Source of the DNA: Sorangium cellulosum So0157-2
Lineage (GTDB): Bacteria; Myxococcota_A; Polyangia; Polyangiales; Polyangiaceae
Assembly: GCF_000418325.1 (NCBI RefSeq)
Contig: NC_021658.1
Span: forward strand, 10,182,001 to 10,246,000
DNA: 64,000 nucleotides
Reading direction: 5' to 3'
The translations under genes and the position numbers were made by a program. Below the pieces are notes generated by a model, which worked only from the letters and a program-made list of their open reading frames with translations, ran no database searches and was not told the DNA's origin. Below are positions 51,419-59,501 of the stretch, piece by piece. Positions within the stretch are counted from its first letter, which is position 1; each line of letters begins with the position of its first letter.

Positions 51419-51534
51419 CCTCGAGCGGGTCGGCGCGCGGGGCCTCCGCGCGCCTCGGCTCCGCGGCCTCGCGGGCGGCCGCGCCGTCTCGCGCCCCGGC
51501 CGCGCCGTGCGAGCGGCCGGCAGAAAGGTCGCCC

Positions 51535-52308
51535 CTACCCTTCGGCCCGCGCGACCTCGGGCTCCAGCCGGGCGACCTGGCGCTTGTCGGACATCTGGAG
51601 GATGCCCAGCCAGGCGAGCACGCGGATGACCTGGTAGGCCGGGTCGATCTCGAACCACCGCACCGCGAAGTTCGGGCTCATCGCGTACTTGTGGTGGTTG
51701 TTCTGGAAGAGCTCGCCGAGCGTCACGAGGTCGAGGGCCAGCGTGTTGCGGGAGTCGTCGTCGCTGTTGAAGTTGCGGTAGCCGTAGCGGTGGCCGCACC
51801 AGTTCACGATCGCCCCGTGCAGCGGGCCCATGGTCCAGTGGAGCGGGAGGAACAGGAACTGCCACCAGTGCGAGGCGAAGGCCGCGTAGAAGACCACGTA
51901 GCCCGTGCCCCACGCGAGCCGGCTGATCCACGAGTTGCCGATGCGATCGAGCGTGCGCCACTCGGGGTAGCCGCCGCGGAAGCGCGGCTCCACGTCGGCC
52001 GTGCCGTCGTAGATGGCGTCGTAGCGCTTCGCCGTGTCGAGCATCATCGGGACGACGCTGGAGTAGTACCGCGGCGAGTGCGGGTCCTTCGGCGTGTCGC
52101 TGTACGCGTGGTGCATGCGGTGCAAGATCGCGTAAACCCACGGAACCAGGTACGAAGAGCCCTGCGTCAGGTACGTCAGGAAGTGAAAAGTCCGCTCCCA
52201 CCGCTTCGACATCGTGAACATCCGGTGCGAGGCGTACCGGTGCAGGAAGAAGGTCTGGAAAAAGACCGAAAGCGTAGAGTGGGCGATGAGGACGATCGCG
52301 ATCTCCAT
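51535..52308 (-). CDS. Acyl-CoA/fatty-acid desaturase (membrane di-iron)
   Basis: 257 residues with the three histidine boxes of membrane desaturases: FFLHRYASHRMF (H-x4-H), AILHRMHHAYSDTPKDPHSP (H-x2-H-H) and GELFQNNHHKYAMSP (x-x-H-H). Membrane segments are visible at the N-terminus and around YVVFYAAFASHWWQFLFLPL. The enzyme introduces a cis double bond in acyl chains using oxygen and an electron donor. It is on the short side for the family and starts at an ATG with hydrophobic residues at once, so a slightly longer N-terminus upstream is possible but not supported by the sequence. Confidence 0.92.
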   Translation of the reverse strand: MEIAIVLIAHSTLSVFFQTFFLHRYASHRMFTMSKRWERTFHFLTYLTQGSSYLVPWVYAILHRMHHAYSDTPKDPHSPRYYSSVVPMMLDTAKRYDAIYDGTADVEPRFRGGYPEWRTLDRIGNSWISRLAWGTGYVVFYAAFASHWWQFLFLPLHWTMGPLHGAIVNWCGHRYGYRNFNSDDDSRNTLALDLVTLGELFQNNHHKYAMSPNFAVRWFEIDPAYQVIRVLAWLGILQMSDKRQVARLEPEVARAEG

Positions 52309-52450
52309 GCTCGGGTCGTAGCCTGGTGGTCCGCGGCACGGGGTCAGCTCACGGTCACGTTTCCATAACGGGGGCCGGGATCCCGCGTGTTTTCTCGTGG
52401 CTTTTCAGGTCCCTGAGATCTCCCCGTCCGTCCGTGGTAACGGCGGAGCC

Positions 52451-53218
52451 GTGAAGGCCGTGATCATCGGGGCGGGCCGGGGCAGCCGGCTGCGTCACCT
52501 CACCGAAGAGCTGCCGAAGACGCTGGTCCCGATCCTCGGCCGCCCGATGCTCGACAGCATCCTCGACGCGCTCGCGGCGGGCGGCTTCAAGCGGTCGGAC
52601 GTCGTGTTCGTCTGCGGCTACAAGGCCGAGGTGATCCGGGCTGCCTACCCGGATCTCACGTACGTCGAGAACCGCGACTGGGAGCAGAACAACATCCTGC
52701 TCTCGCTGCTCTGCGCGCGCGAGCACCTCGAGGGCGGCTTCGTCTCGACGTACGCGGACATCGTCTACCGGCCCGGGATCGTGGCGGATCTTGTGCGCTC
52801 TCCGCACGACATCGCGCTCGCCTGCGACACGGACTGGCGGCGCCGGTATGTGAACCGCTCGCAGCACCCCGAGACCGACGCCGAGAAGCTCCGCGCCGAC
52901 GGGGACCGCGTCGTGGAGATCTCGCGCCGCATCCCCTCAGAGGCGGCGACGGGCGAGTTCATCGGGGTGATGAAGCTGTCGGCGCGGGGCGCCGCGCGGC
53001 TGCTGGCCGCGTTCGACGCCGCGCGCGCCGCGTTCGCGGAGCGGCCGGAGTTCCGCGAGGGCCGCTCGTTCCAGCGCGCCTACCTCATCGATCTGCTGGA
53101 GCACATGCTCGAGTCGGGCGCGGACCTGCACAAGATCGACACGCACGGCGGCTACATGGAGATCGACACGCTGGAAGACGCGTCGCTGGCCGACGCGTGG
53201 TGGCGCGGCGGGGACTGA
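52451..53218 (+). CDS. Nucleotidyltransferase (sugar-phosphate/LicC-like)
   Basis: 255 residues from the GTG at 52451 (GGCGGAGCC just before). The GT-A-like N-terminus AVIIGAGRGSRLRHLTEELP followed by KTLVPILGRPMLDSILDAL is the NTP-binding signature of the NTP_transferase family; it lacks the usual long sugar-phosphate loop, as in LicC/CTP:phosphocholine types. Further motifs: VFVCGYKAEVIRAAYPDLTY, ENNIL-type NRDWEQNNILLSLLCARE, STYADIVYRPGIV (metal-binding Asp) and MEIDTLEDASLADAWW at the end (second metal Asp). It likely activates a sugar phosphate or choline phosphate for envelope glycans or lipids. The exact substrate is unknown. Confidence 0.88.
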   Translation: MKAVIIGAGRGSRLRHLTEELPKTLVPILGRPMLDSILDALAAGGFKRSDVVFVCGYKAEVIRAAYPDLTYVENRDWEQNNILLSLLCAREHLEGGFVSTYADIVYRPGIVADLVRSPHDIALACDTDWRRRYVNRSQHPETDAEKLRADGDRVVEISRRIPSEAATGEFIGVMKLSARGAARLLAAFDAARAAFAERPEFREGRSFQRAYLIDLLEHMLESGADLHKIDTHGGYMEIDTLEDASLADAWWRGGD

Positions 53219-53253
53219 CCCGGCCGGCGGAGCGGCCGGCGGGGCGGCCCGCC

Positions 53254-54243
53254 CTAGAGAGCGTCCGCGAAGTCGGCGCCTTGCGCGAGGAGCCCGGGCA
53301 GCCCGCCGGTGTGCAGGAACAGCACCCGCTTGCCCGAGAGCTCGCCCCGCTCGGCCATGTCCCAGAGCCCGGAGAACGCCTTGCCCGTGTACACCGGGTC
53401 GAGGACGAGCCCCGACAGCCGCGCCGCCTTCACGATCCGCGCCCGCTGCTCCGGCGTGGACACCCCGTAGGCCGGCCCCCGCGCGGAGTCGTCGATGACG
53501 AGGTGGGCGGGCGCGCCGAGGCGCGGATCGAGCGAGCGCGCGTCGTCCATGATCGCGACCGCGACGCGCGCGAACGTCGCCCTGTCCTCGCACACCGCCA
53601 TCGCGCGCACCTCGCCGGCCACCTCGTAGCGGGCCGCGCCGAGCGCCGTGCCCGCCGCCGTCCCGCCCGAGCCGCACGCGTGCACGACGACGTCGAACGG
53701 CTTGCCCCCCGCGAGGCCGAGGTCGAGCTGCTTCCGGATCTCCTCCATCGCGCGCACGTAGCCGAGCGCGCCGAGGCCGTTCGAGCCGCCCTCGGGGATC
53801 ACGTACGGCCGGCCGCCCGCCGCGCGGATCTCGGCGGCCGCCTCGGCCATGACGGCGTCGCGGTCCCGGTACGCCTCGGGCGAGATCAGCCGGATCTCCG
53901 CGCCGGCGAGCCGGTCGAGCAGCACGTTGCCCCCGAGCGGCGCCCCGGCCGACGGATCCGCGGTGCGCAGGAACAGCAAGGAGCGCAGGCCGAGCGAGGC
54001 GCTGAGCAGCGCGGTCGCGCGCGCGTGGTTCGACTGCAGGCCGCCGCAGGTGATCACGCAGTCGGCGCCCTCCTCCCGCGCGGCGGCGAGCAGGTACTCG
54101 AGCTTGCGGATCTTGTTGCCGGCCTCCGCGCCGGCGGTCATGTCGTCGCGCTTCACGTAGAGGTCGACGCCGAGCGCCTCGGCCAGCCGCTGCGGGCGCT
54201 GGATCGGGGTCGGAAGGTGGCTCAGCGCGAGTCGTTTGCGCAT
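53254..54243 (-). CDS. D-cysteine desulfhydrase/ACC deaminase-family PLP enzyme
   Basis: 329 residues from the ATG at 54243, with GGGAGAG before it. The fold-type II PLP motif is TAGAEAGNKIRKLEYLLAAA with Lys44 as likely Schiff-base lysine. Further blocks: CGGLQSNHARATALLSASLG, VIPEGGSNGLGALGYVRAME, VVHACGSGGTAAGTALGAAR and VLDPVYTGKAFSGLWDMAER, LFLHTGGLPGLLAQ. Members split D-cysteine to pyruvate, ammonia and sulfide, or deaminate 1-aminocyclopropane-1-carboxylate; the residues that separate the two cannot be read with confidence here. Length is normal. Downstream on the same strand nothing obvious is linked. Confidence 0.9.
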   Translation of the reverse strand: MRKRLALSHLPTPIQRPQRLAEALGVDLYVKRDDMTAGAEAGNKIRKLEYLLAAAREEGADCVITCGGLQSNHARATALLSASLGLRSLLFLRTADPSAGAPLGGNVLLDRLAGAEIRLISPEAYRDRDAVMAEAAAEIRAAGGRPYVIPEGGSNGLGALGYVRAMEEIRKQLDLGLAGGKPFDVVVHACGSGGTAAGTALGAARYEVAGEVRAMAVCEDRATFARVAVAIMDDARSLDPRLGAPAHLVIDDSARGPAYGVSTPEQRARIVKAARLSGLVLDPVYTGKAFSGLWDMAERGELSGKRVLFLHTGGLPGLLAQGADFADAL

Positions 54244-54420
54244 CGTTTCTCTCCCATGTCTCTCCTCCGGAGGGCGAGGCCGCGGCCGGCGCCGTCGCCC
54301 GACCTCGACGAGCCGCGCGCTCGCCGCGCCCGCCACGCAGACGCCCTCTACCACCCTGGGCGGCCCTCGTCTGCCGTGTCGCGCGCGAGCTCGCTCGAGG
54401 GCCGGTGAGCCCCGGCCGGA

Positions 54421-56133
54421 TCAGTGGATCACGCCCAGCTTGAGCGTGAGCAGGTACTGATCGGGGAGCTCCGTGCCGGCGGCGTCGTCGAACGCGCCGC
54501 CGGGGAAGAGGACGCCGGCCTCGGTGCCGAGCTGGATGGTGACGAGCCTGCCCATCGCGATGCGCGCGTCGACGCCGAGGTCGAGCTCGACGCCGAGATC
54601 GCGGCGGCGCTTGTCCCCGCCGTCGTAGTTGGCGAGGACGCCGCCCGCCCGGGGGTTGTGCGGGTCGACGACGTCGGCCGTCGCCTCGGCGATGACCGCG
54701 CCCGCCTTGAGGTCGAGCCAGCGCGCCGGCCGCACCACGATCCGCGGGTTCACGTAGGCGGCGCCGAACACGCCCCCCTTGGAGGGCAGCGACCTGATCC
54801 CGGGCTCGGGCGACGCGGCGAAGAGCTCCCGCTCGGCGATCGTGGCCGAGCGCGCCGTCTTCCAGGCGAGCACCTGGTCGAAGAGGATGAGCCCGACGTT
54901 GTGGCTCGGGTCGAAGGTGAACCGCCGCGCCACGTCGTCCCTGGGGTCGTCGTCGCCCGACGCGTAGCCGGCCTCGAGCTCGGTCACGACGCGCCCCCAC
55001 CGATCGGCCGGCCGCCGCCCGCGGCCCGCGACGTGCACCGCCCCGAGCGTGGCCGCGCCGCCGACCGAGCGCACCGCGACGGGCGCGCGCCCCGCGGCCG
55101 CGCCCGCGAGCGGCTCGGGCCCGCGCGGGACGAACGACGCCGAGCCCAGGATCACCGCGGCCTCGAGCGCGCCGTAGACGTGGGCGCCGCCCCCTGGCAC
55201 CGGCGCGTCGAACCTGCCGGCCACGTCGATCACCGCCGCCGCGAGCGCCTCGGTGAACCGGGCCGGGCTCGTCTTCGCGCGGCGCTCGCGGGCCTGCCGC
55301 CGCAGGGCGCCGTAGATCCCGACCTCGCCGCGCCGCTCGCGCCAGAGCGCCGACACGACCGCCTGGACCGCGCGATCGCCCTCCCCTTCGTCCTGCCCCT
55401 CGACGTCGTTCCCGAGCAGGTCGGCCGCGTTGTCCTCGAACACGAGGTCGGCCGCGACGGTCACGACGAGCGGCCCGGCCCGCCCCATCGGCGTCGCCTC
55501 GAGCATGACGCGCTCGACCAGCGAGCCGCGCTCGTAGTCGCCGAAGAAGCTCGCGCGCTCGCCGTCGTTGGCGACGAGCCCCATCCCCCAGTGCGCGCCC
55601 TGCTGGCCCACCCGGAAGACGCCGACGGACGACGGCACCTCCAGGTAGAGGTAGCGCGGGTGCACGTCGTACCAGGCCAGGGCGGCGCGCGCGTCGCGCA
55701 CCTGCTCGACGTGCCGCGTGGTGTCGCCGGCGATGAGCCCGCGGACGACGTCGATCTGGGCCACGATCGAGGCCTTGTCCTTGTAGTGGAAGCGCGGCGA
55801 GAGGCGCAGCCAGTGCGCGATGTACTGGTTCTGCCCGAGCGTCGTCGCGCCCGGATCCGAGAGGGGCGGCGCCCGGAGCCGGAGGTCGGTCATGGCGCGG
55901 TAGCGGAGCTGGTACTCGCCCTGCACCGAGAACGTCGACCGGGTCGGGTCCGGCGGGGGCGGCGGCGAGCGGCCGGTGTCCAGCACGAGCCGCTCCTCGA
56001 AGCGGTCGGCGTCTGGCGCGGCCGGCGGCCCTCCCGGCCCCGCGTCCGCGCCCCGGGCGGGCTGAGCGGCGCTCGGTGAGGCGAGCGCGACGGCGAGCGC
56101 AAGGGGGGCGAGGTGGACCAGGGCGAAGCGCAT
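54421..56133 (-). CDS. Outer-membrane beta-barrel protein
   Basis: 570 residues from the ATG at 56133, with a signal peptide (FALVHLAPLALAVALASPSA, then AQPA). Long alternating strands follow, each ending with aromatic residues (SVQGEYQLRYRAMTDLRLRA, QYIAHWLRLSPRFHYKDKAS, RYLYLEVPSSVGVFRVGQQ, VVTELEAGYASGDDDP, FDPSHNVGLILFDQVLAWKT, LLTLKLGVIH at the end). The ending with alternating hydrophobic residues and the AGYASGDDDP motif are as in alginate-export-type or porin-like barrels. It probably forms a channel for an unknown solute. It is divergent from the histidine ammonia-lyase gene with about 250 bp between. Confidence 0.8.
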   Translation of the reverse strand: MRFALVHLAPLALAVALASPSAAQPARGADAGPGGPPAAPDADRFEERLVLDTGRSPPPPPDPTRSTFSVQGEYQLRYRAMTDLRLRAPPLSDPGATTLGQNQYIAHWLRLSPRFHYKDKASIVAQIDVVRGLIAGDTTRHVEQVRDARAALAWYDVHPRYLYLEVPSSVGVFRVGQQGAHWGMGLVANDGERASFFGDYERGSLVERVMLEATPMGRAGPLVVTVAADLVFEDNAADLLGNDVEGQDEGEGDRAVQAVVSALWRERRGEVGIYGALRRQARERRAKTSPARFTEALAAAVIDVAGRFDAPVPGGGAHVYGALEAAVILGSASFVPRGPEPLAGAAAGRAPVAVRSVGGAATLGAVHVAGRGRRPADRWGRVVTELEAGYASGDDDPRDDVARRFTFDPSHNVGLILFDQVLAWKTARSATIAERELFAASPEPGIRSLPSKGGVFGAAYVNPRIVVRPARWLDLKAGAVIAEATADVVDPHNPRAGGVLANYDGGDKRRRDLGVELDLGVDARIAMGRLVTIQLGTEAGVLFPGGAFDDAAGTELPDQYLLTLKLGVIH

Positions 56134-56386
56134 CGGAAGCAAGCAGCCGCGCGCCGGCGCAGGCCGGAGCGCGCCGGCAGGATAGGCGGATCGATCCCTG
56201 CGGGGCACTGGATTCTTCTTCCGTCGCCGGCGGGGCGACCCGTCGCCGGCGGCAGAGCACGATTCCGCGCTTTCCAGCCGGGGCGCTGCCGGGCTTCGTC
56301 CGTCGCTGGCGGGCGGCCGAGCGGCGCCGCGGATCGCGGCGCCAGCGGCTTTTCTCGAGGCATCCGCCGCTCTAGCGTGCGCTCCC

Positions 56387-57994
56387 GTGACCCTCTCCAC
56401 GCCGCGCGCCGCCGTCTTTCCTTCTCTGTCTCCGTTGCTCCTGGGCCGCCCGTTCTCGCTGGCGGATCTCGAGGAGGTCGCGCGGCGCGGGCGGCCGGTG
56501 GCGGTCTGCGCCGAGGCGCGCGAGCGCGCCGCGGCCTCGCGCCGGGCGATCGACGCGATCGCGGCGGCGGGCGACGCCGCGCCTGCGGTGTACGGGATCA
56601 ACACCGGCTTCGGCGCGCTCGCGGAGACGCGCATCGCCGATCACGACATCCGTGCGCTCCAGCGGAACCTCGTGCGGAGCCACGCTTGCGGGGTCGGGCC
56701 GGATCTCGGCGACGCCGAGGTGCGCGCGATGATCCTCCTGCGCGCGCAGGTGATCGCGCTGGGGCACTCGGGGGTGCGCACGGAGGTGCTCGACCTGCTC
56801 GCCGCGCTGCTCGAGCGCGGCGTGTGCCCGCGCATCCCGGCGCAGGGCTCGGTCGGCGCGTCGGGCGATCTCGCGCCGCTCGCGCACCTCGCGCTGTCGC
56901 TCATCGGCGAGGGGGAGGCGCGGCTCGAGGGGCAGCTGATGCCGAGCGCGGTGGCGCTCGCGAAGGCCGGCCTCGCGCCGATCGAGCTCGCCGCGAAGGA
57001 GGGGCTCGCGCTGATCAACGGGACCCAGTACATGACCGCGCTCGGCGCGCTCGCGCTGCGGGACGCGGCCGCGCTCTGCACGGTCGCGGACATCGCCGGC
57101 GCGGTGAGCCTCGAGGCGCTGATGGGCTCGAAGCGCCCGTTCGACGAGCGGCTGATGCGGGTGCGCCCGCACCCGGGCCAGGTCGGCACGGCCGGCAACC
57201 TGCGCGCGCTGCTCGGGGGCAGCGAGATCATGCAGAGCCACGCGGACTGCCCGAGGGTGCAGGACGCCTACTCGCTCCGCTGCATGCCGCAGGTGCACGG
57301 CGCGACGCGCGACGCGCTCGCCTGGGCCGCCGAGGTGCTGACCCGGGAGGTCAACAGCGTGACGGACAACCCGACGGTGTTCCTCGAGGAAGGAGGCGGA
57401 GAAGGGGGCGGAGAGGGGGTCGCCGAGCTGATCTCGGGCGGCAACTTCCACGGGCAGCCGGTGGCGCTGGCCCTGGATCTCGCCGCGGTGGCGGCGGCGG
57501 AGCTCGCGAACATCAGCGAGCGGCGGGTCGAGCAGCTGGTCAACCCTGCGCTCTCGACGGGCCTCACGCCGTTCCTGGCGCCGCGGAGCGGGCTGCACTC
57601 GGGGTTCATGATCGCCCAGGTGGCGAGCGCGTCGCTGGTCAGCGAGAACAAGGTGCTGTGTCACCCGGCGAGCGTCGACTCGATCCCCTCGAGCGCCGGC
57701 CGCGAGGACCACGTGAGCATGGGCAGCATCAGCGCCCGCAAGCTCGCGCAGGTGATCGAGAACGTCCGCAGCTCGCTGGCGATCGAGCTCATCACGGCGG
57801 CGCAGGGGGTGGACCAGCGGCGCCCGCTCCGCCCGAGCGCCGGGGTGGCCGCGGCCCACGCCGCCATCCGCCGGGTGGTGCCCGAGCTGGTCGAGGACCG
57901 GCCGCTCTACCTGGACATCGCGGCGGCGACCGAGCTCATCCGGAGCGGAGCGCTGATCGCCGCGGTGGAGGAGGCGGTGGGTCCGCTCAACTGA
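56387..57994 (+). CDS. hutH: Histidine ammonia-lyase
   Basis: 535 residues from a GTG at 56387. The MIO prosthetic-group motif is intact: AQGSVGASGDLAPLAH (Ala158-Ser159-Gly160). Other conserved blocks: VYGINTGFGALAETRI, LQRNLVRSHACGVGP, LALINGTQYMTALGALALR, VQDAYSLRCMPQVHGATRDA, SVTDNPTVF and GGNFHGQPVALALDLAAVAA, PSSAGREDHVSMGSISARK. The enzyme converts L-histidine to urocanate, opening histidine degradation. The N-terminus is about 15 residues longer than usual and a Gly/Glu insert (EEGGGEGGGEG) follows the TDNPTVF motif. No other hut genes are in the window. A T-rich stretch follows the stop. Confidence 0.95.
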   Translation: MTLSTPRAAVFPSLSPLLLGRPFSLADLEEVARRGRPVAVCAEARERAAASRRAIDAIAAAGDAAPAVYGINTGFGALAETRIADHDIRALQRNLVRSHACGVGPDLGDAEVRAMILLRAQVIALGHSGVRTEVLDLLAALLERGVCPRIPAQGSVGASGDLAPLAHLALSLIGEGEARLEGQLMPSAVALAKAGLAPIELAAKEGLALINGTQYMTALGALALRDAAALCTVADIAGAVSLEALMGSKRPFDERLMRVRPHPGQVGTAGNLRALLGGSEIMQSHADCPRVQDAYSLRCMPQVHGATRDALAWAAEVLTREVNSVTDNPTVFLEEGGGEGGGEGVAELISGGNFHGQPVALALDLAAVAAAELANISERRVEQLVNPALSTGLTPFLAPRSGLHSGFMIAQVASASLVSENKVLCHPASVDSIPSSAGREDHVSMGSISARKLAQVIENVRSSLAIELITAAQGVDQRRPLRPSAGVAAAHAAIRRVVPELVEDRPLYLDIAAATELIRSGALIAAVEEAVGPLN

Positions 57995-58101
57995 TTTTTT
58001 CTGTTTTTATAATTACAACTGAGACGATCCTGTGGAAATCTGACGCGGCTCATCGGAATGCAAATGCTCCATCGACGGGCGAGTTGCTGTACATTGGCGC
58101 A

Positions 58102-58449
58102 GTGCCCATTCCGGTCAGCACCCCGCCGTTTCCATTCGATGCCGTTCGAGATCTGCTCGGCGTGGTGCGGGCGATCTACGCGGCGGCGAAGGACGGGGGG
58201 GCGTCGCGAGAGGAGCTCGCGCGGATCGAGCGGGTGGGGCGGGAGCTGAGCCGAGCGCTGGATCTGGCGGGGTCGCCGCAGCAGGGGGTGTCGGGTCACT
58301 CGGCGGCGTGGAAGGTGACGGACAAGGCGATGCTCCAGGTGAACGACCTGGTCGATCCGCTCACGCCGGCGGCGCCGCTCCTGCTGGCGGCGCGGAGCCG
58401 CGTGACGGGGAGCCGGCTGGCGATGCGGAGCAAGCCTCAGGGGCGGTAG
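58102..58449 (+). CDS. Small hypothetical protein
   Basis: 115 residues from a GTG at 58102, with a TTGCTGTACATTGG stretch just upstream that may contain a -10-like element. The sequence is VPIPVSTPPFPFDAVRDLLG, then VVRAIYAAAKDGGASREELA, RIERVGRELSRALDLA and a basic C-terminus (RSRVTGSRLAMRSKPQGR). It looks like a small helical bundle. The last codons merge into the 36-bp GC repeat. No family is known to me. The upstream 100 bp is unusually AT-rich for this genome. Confidence 0.5.
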   Translation: MPIPVSTPPFPFDAVRDLLGVVRAIYAAAKDGGASREELARIERVGRELSRALDLAGSPQQGVSGHSAAWKVTDKAMLQVNDLVDPLTPAAPLLLAARSRVTGSRLAMRSKPQGR

Positions 58450-58680
58450 GGGGGCGAGGAGCCGGCGGCGGGCGGGGAGCCGGCGGCGGGCGAGGAGCCG
58501 GCGGCGGGCGGGGAGCCGGCGGCGGGCGAGGAGCCGGCGGCGGGCGGGGAGCCGGCGGCGGGCGAGGAGCCGGCGGCGGGCGGGGAGCCGGCGGCGGGCG
58601 AGGAGCCGGCGGCGGGCGGGGAGCCGGCGGCGGGCGAGGAGCCGGCGGCGGGCGGGGAGCCGGCGGCGGGCGAGGAGGGC
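58447..58680. repeat. 18/36-bp GC minisatellite
   Basis: Alternating units GGAGCCGGCGGCGGGCGA and GGAGCCGGCGGCGGGCGG in about 12 copies. The region encodes only Gly/Arg/Ala repeats in any frame. No gene assigned. Confidence 0.9.
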
Positions 58681-58739
58681 GGGGGGCGGGGGTCGGGGGT
58701 CGCGAGGTCGGGAGGTCGGGAGGAGGTTCCGGGCAGATC

Positions 58740-58890
58740 GGCCCCCGGAGGGGCTGTTCTCCGCGCGGTGTGGGGGCCCCGCCGAACTCGCCTTTGCCTT
58801 TGCTCCTCCGGCAAGCCGGAGGAGCAAAGGCAAAGGCTCAAACATCGGCCCATCCCCCACACCGCGCGGAGAACAGCCCCTCCGGGGGCC
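58740..58890. repeat. Long two-helix palindromic element, copy B
   Basis: Outer arms 58740-58775 and 58855-58890 (36 bases) are perfectly complementary. Inside are GCCCCGCCGAACTC and TCAAACATCGGCCCAT, the same as in copy A (21916-22069) except for one base, around an inner 22-bp helix (GCCTTTGCCTTTGC..TCCGG) with a CAAG loop. Both copies are followed by TACGG. It lies between the small plus-strand gene and minus-strand genes. Confidence 0.92.
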
Positions 58891-59005
58891 TACGGTTAGG
58901 TCAGGAACGAGGGACAATCACAGCGGAGGCGCAACAAGCGGAGGCTCGGCGGGAACGGACCGTCCAGCCGGCACGCTCAGGGGGCGTACTGTGTGGGTGG
59001 AATCG
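58891..59005. other. Gap after the palindrome
   Basis: No gene or signal seen. Confidence 0.3.
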
Positions 59006-59206
59006 TCAGCTGCGGCCGAAGAACCTGCGGCTGCGGGACCGCTCGGCGTCGCGCCGGATGCCCTGCATCACCACGCGAATGAGCTCGCGGGTGTAAGCAC
59101 GCCTGTCATGACGCTTGTGCTCGGGCAACCTGACGCCCAGAGCGTGTGCAAGACGTTCTACGTTCTCTACCTTCGCCTCACGCAGACAATCGATGTCCAG
59201 ATCCAT
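59006..59206 (-). CDS. Small basic hypothetical protein
   Basis: 66 residues from the ATG at 59206. The N-terminus MDLDIDCLREAKVENVERLA with HALGVRLPEHKRHDRRAYTR looks like a short SAP- or Rho-N-like helical hairpin (AxALG-x-LP-x-x..TR-x-x-LI), a pattern that occurs in small nucleic-acid-binding proteins. The C-terminus is very basic (RRDAERSRSRRFFGRS). The ribosome site is weak. It lies between the palindrome and the tRNA-Leu gene; a gene is plausible but unproven. Confidence 0.4.
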   Translation of the reverse strand: MDLDIDCLREAKVENVERLAHALGVRLPEHKRHDRRAYTRELIRVVMQGIRRDAERSRSRRFFGRS

Positions 59207-59397
59207 GTAGTGGCGCTCCCATTACTCGAATCGGCTTGGTTTGTCGAGCCCCAGAGAGCGCCAAACGGGCGCGCGCCGCTTCCCTTCAGACCGTGACAAG
59301 CGCCATCAGACCGTGACGGGGGCGCGGCGTCCCCGGCAGGCCGACGCCACGTGGGACACAGAGCGACCTGGTCCCGTTCGAAGCGGGCAAGCAGCTC

Positions 59398-59475
59398 AGG
59401 TCGAGCTGGCGCCGCGGATGGTCGAGCTGGCGCCGTGGATGGTCGAGCTGGCGCCGTGGATGGTCGAGCTGGCGG
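59398..59475. repeat. 21-bp tandem repeat, about 3.5 copies
   Basis: Units of the form GGTCGAGCTGGCGCCGTGGAT. No gene is assigned to the surrounding gap (59207-59501). Confidence 0.85.
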
Positions 59476-59501
59476 CTTCAGCTGGAAGCACCGAGCCCCC
59501 A

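Noticed and set aside
52937..56260. 1,107-codon open frame on the minus strand
   Set aside because: Spans three genes on both strands and is almost entirely Arg/Ala/Gly; typical of GC-rich noncoding frames.
57980..58015. Intrinsic terminator after hutH
   Set aside because: A T-run is present, but the stem before it is only about four pairs and lies nine bases away.
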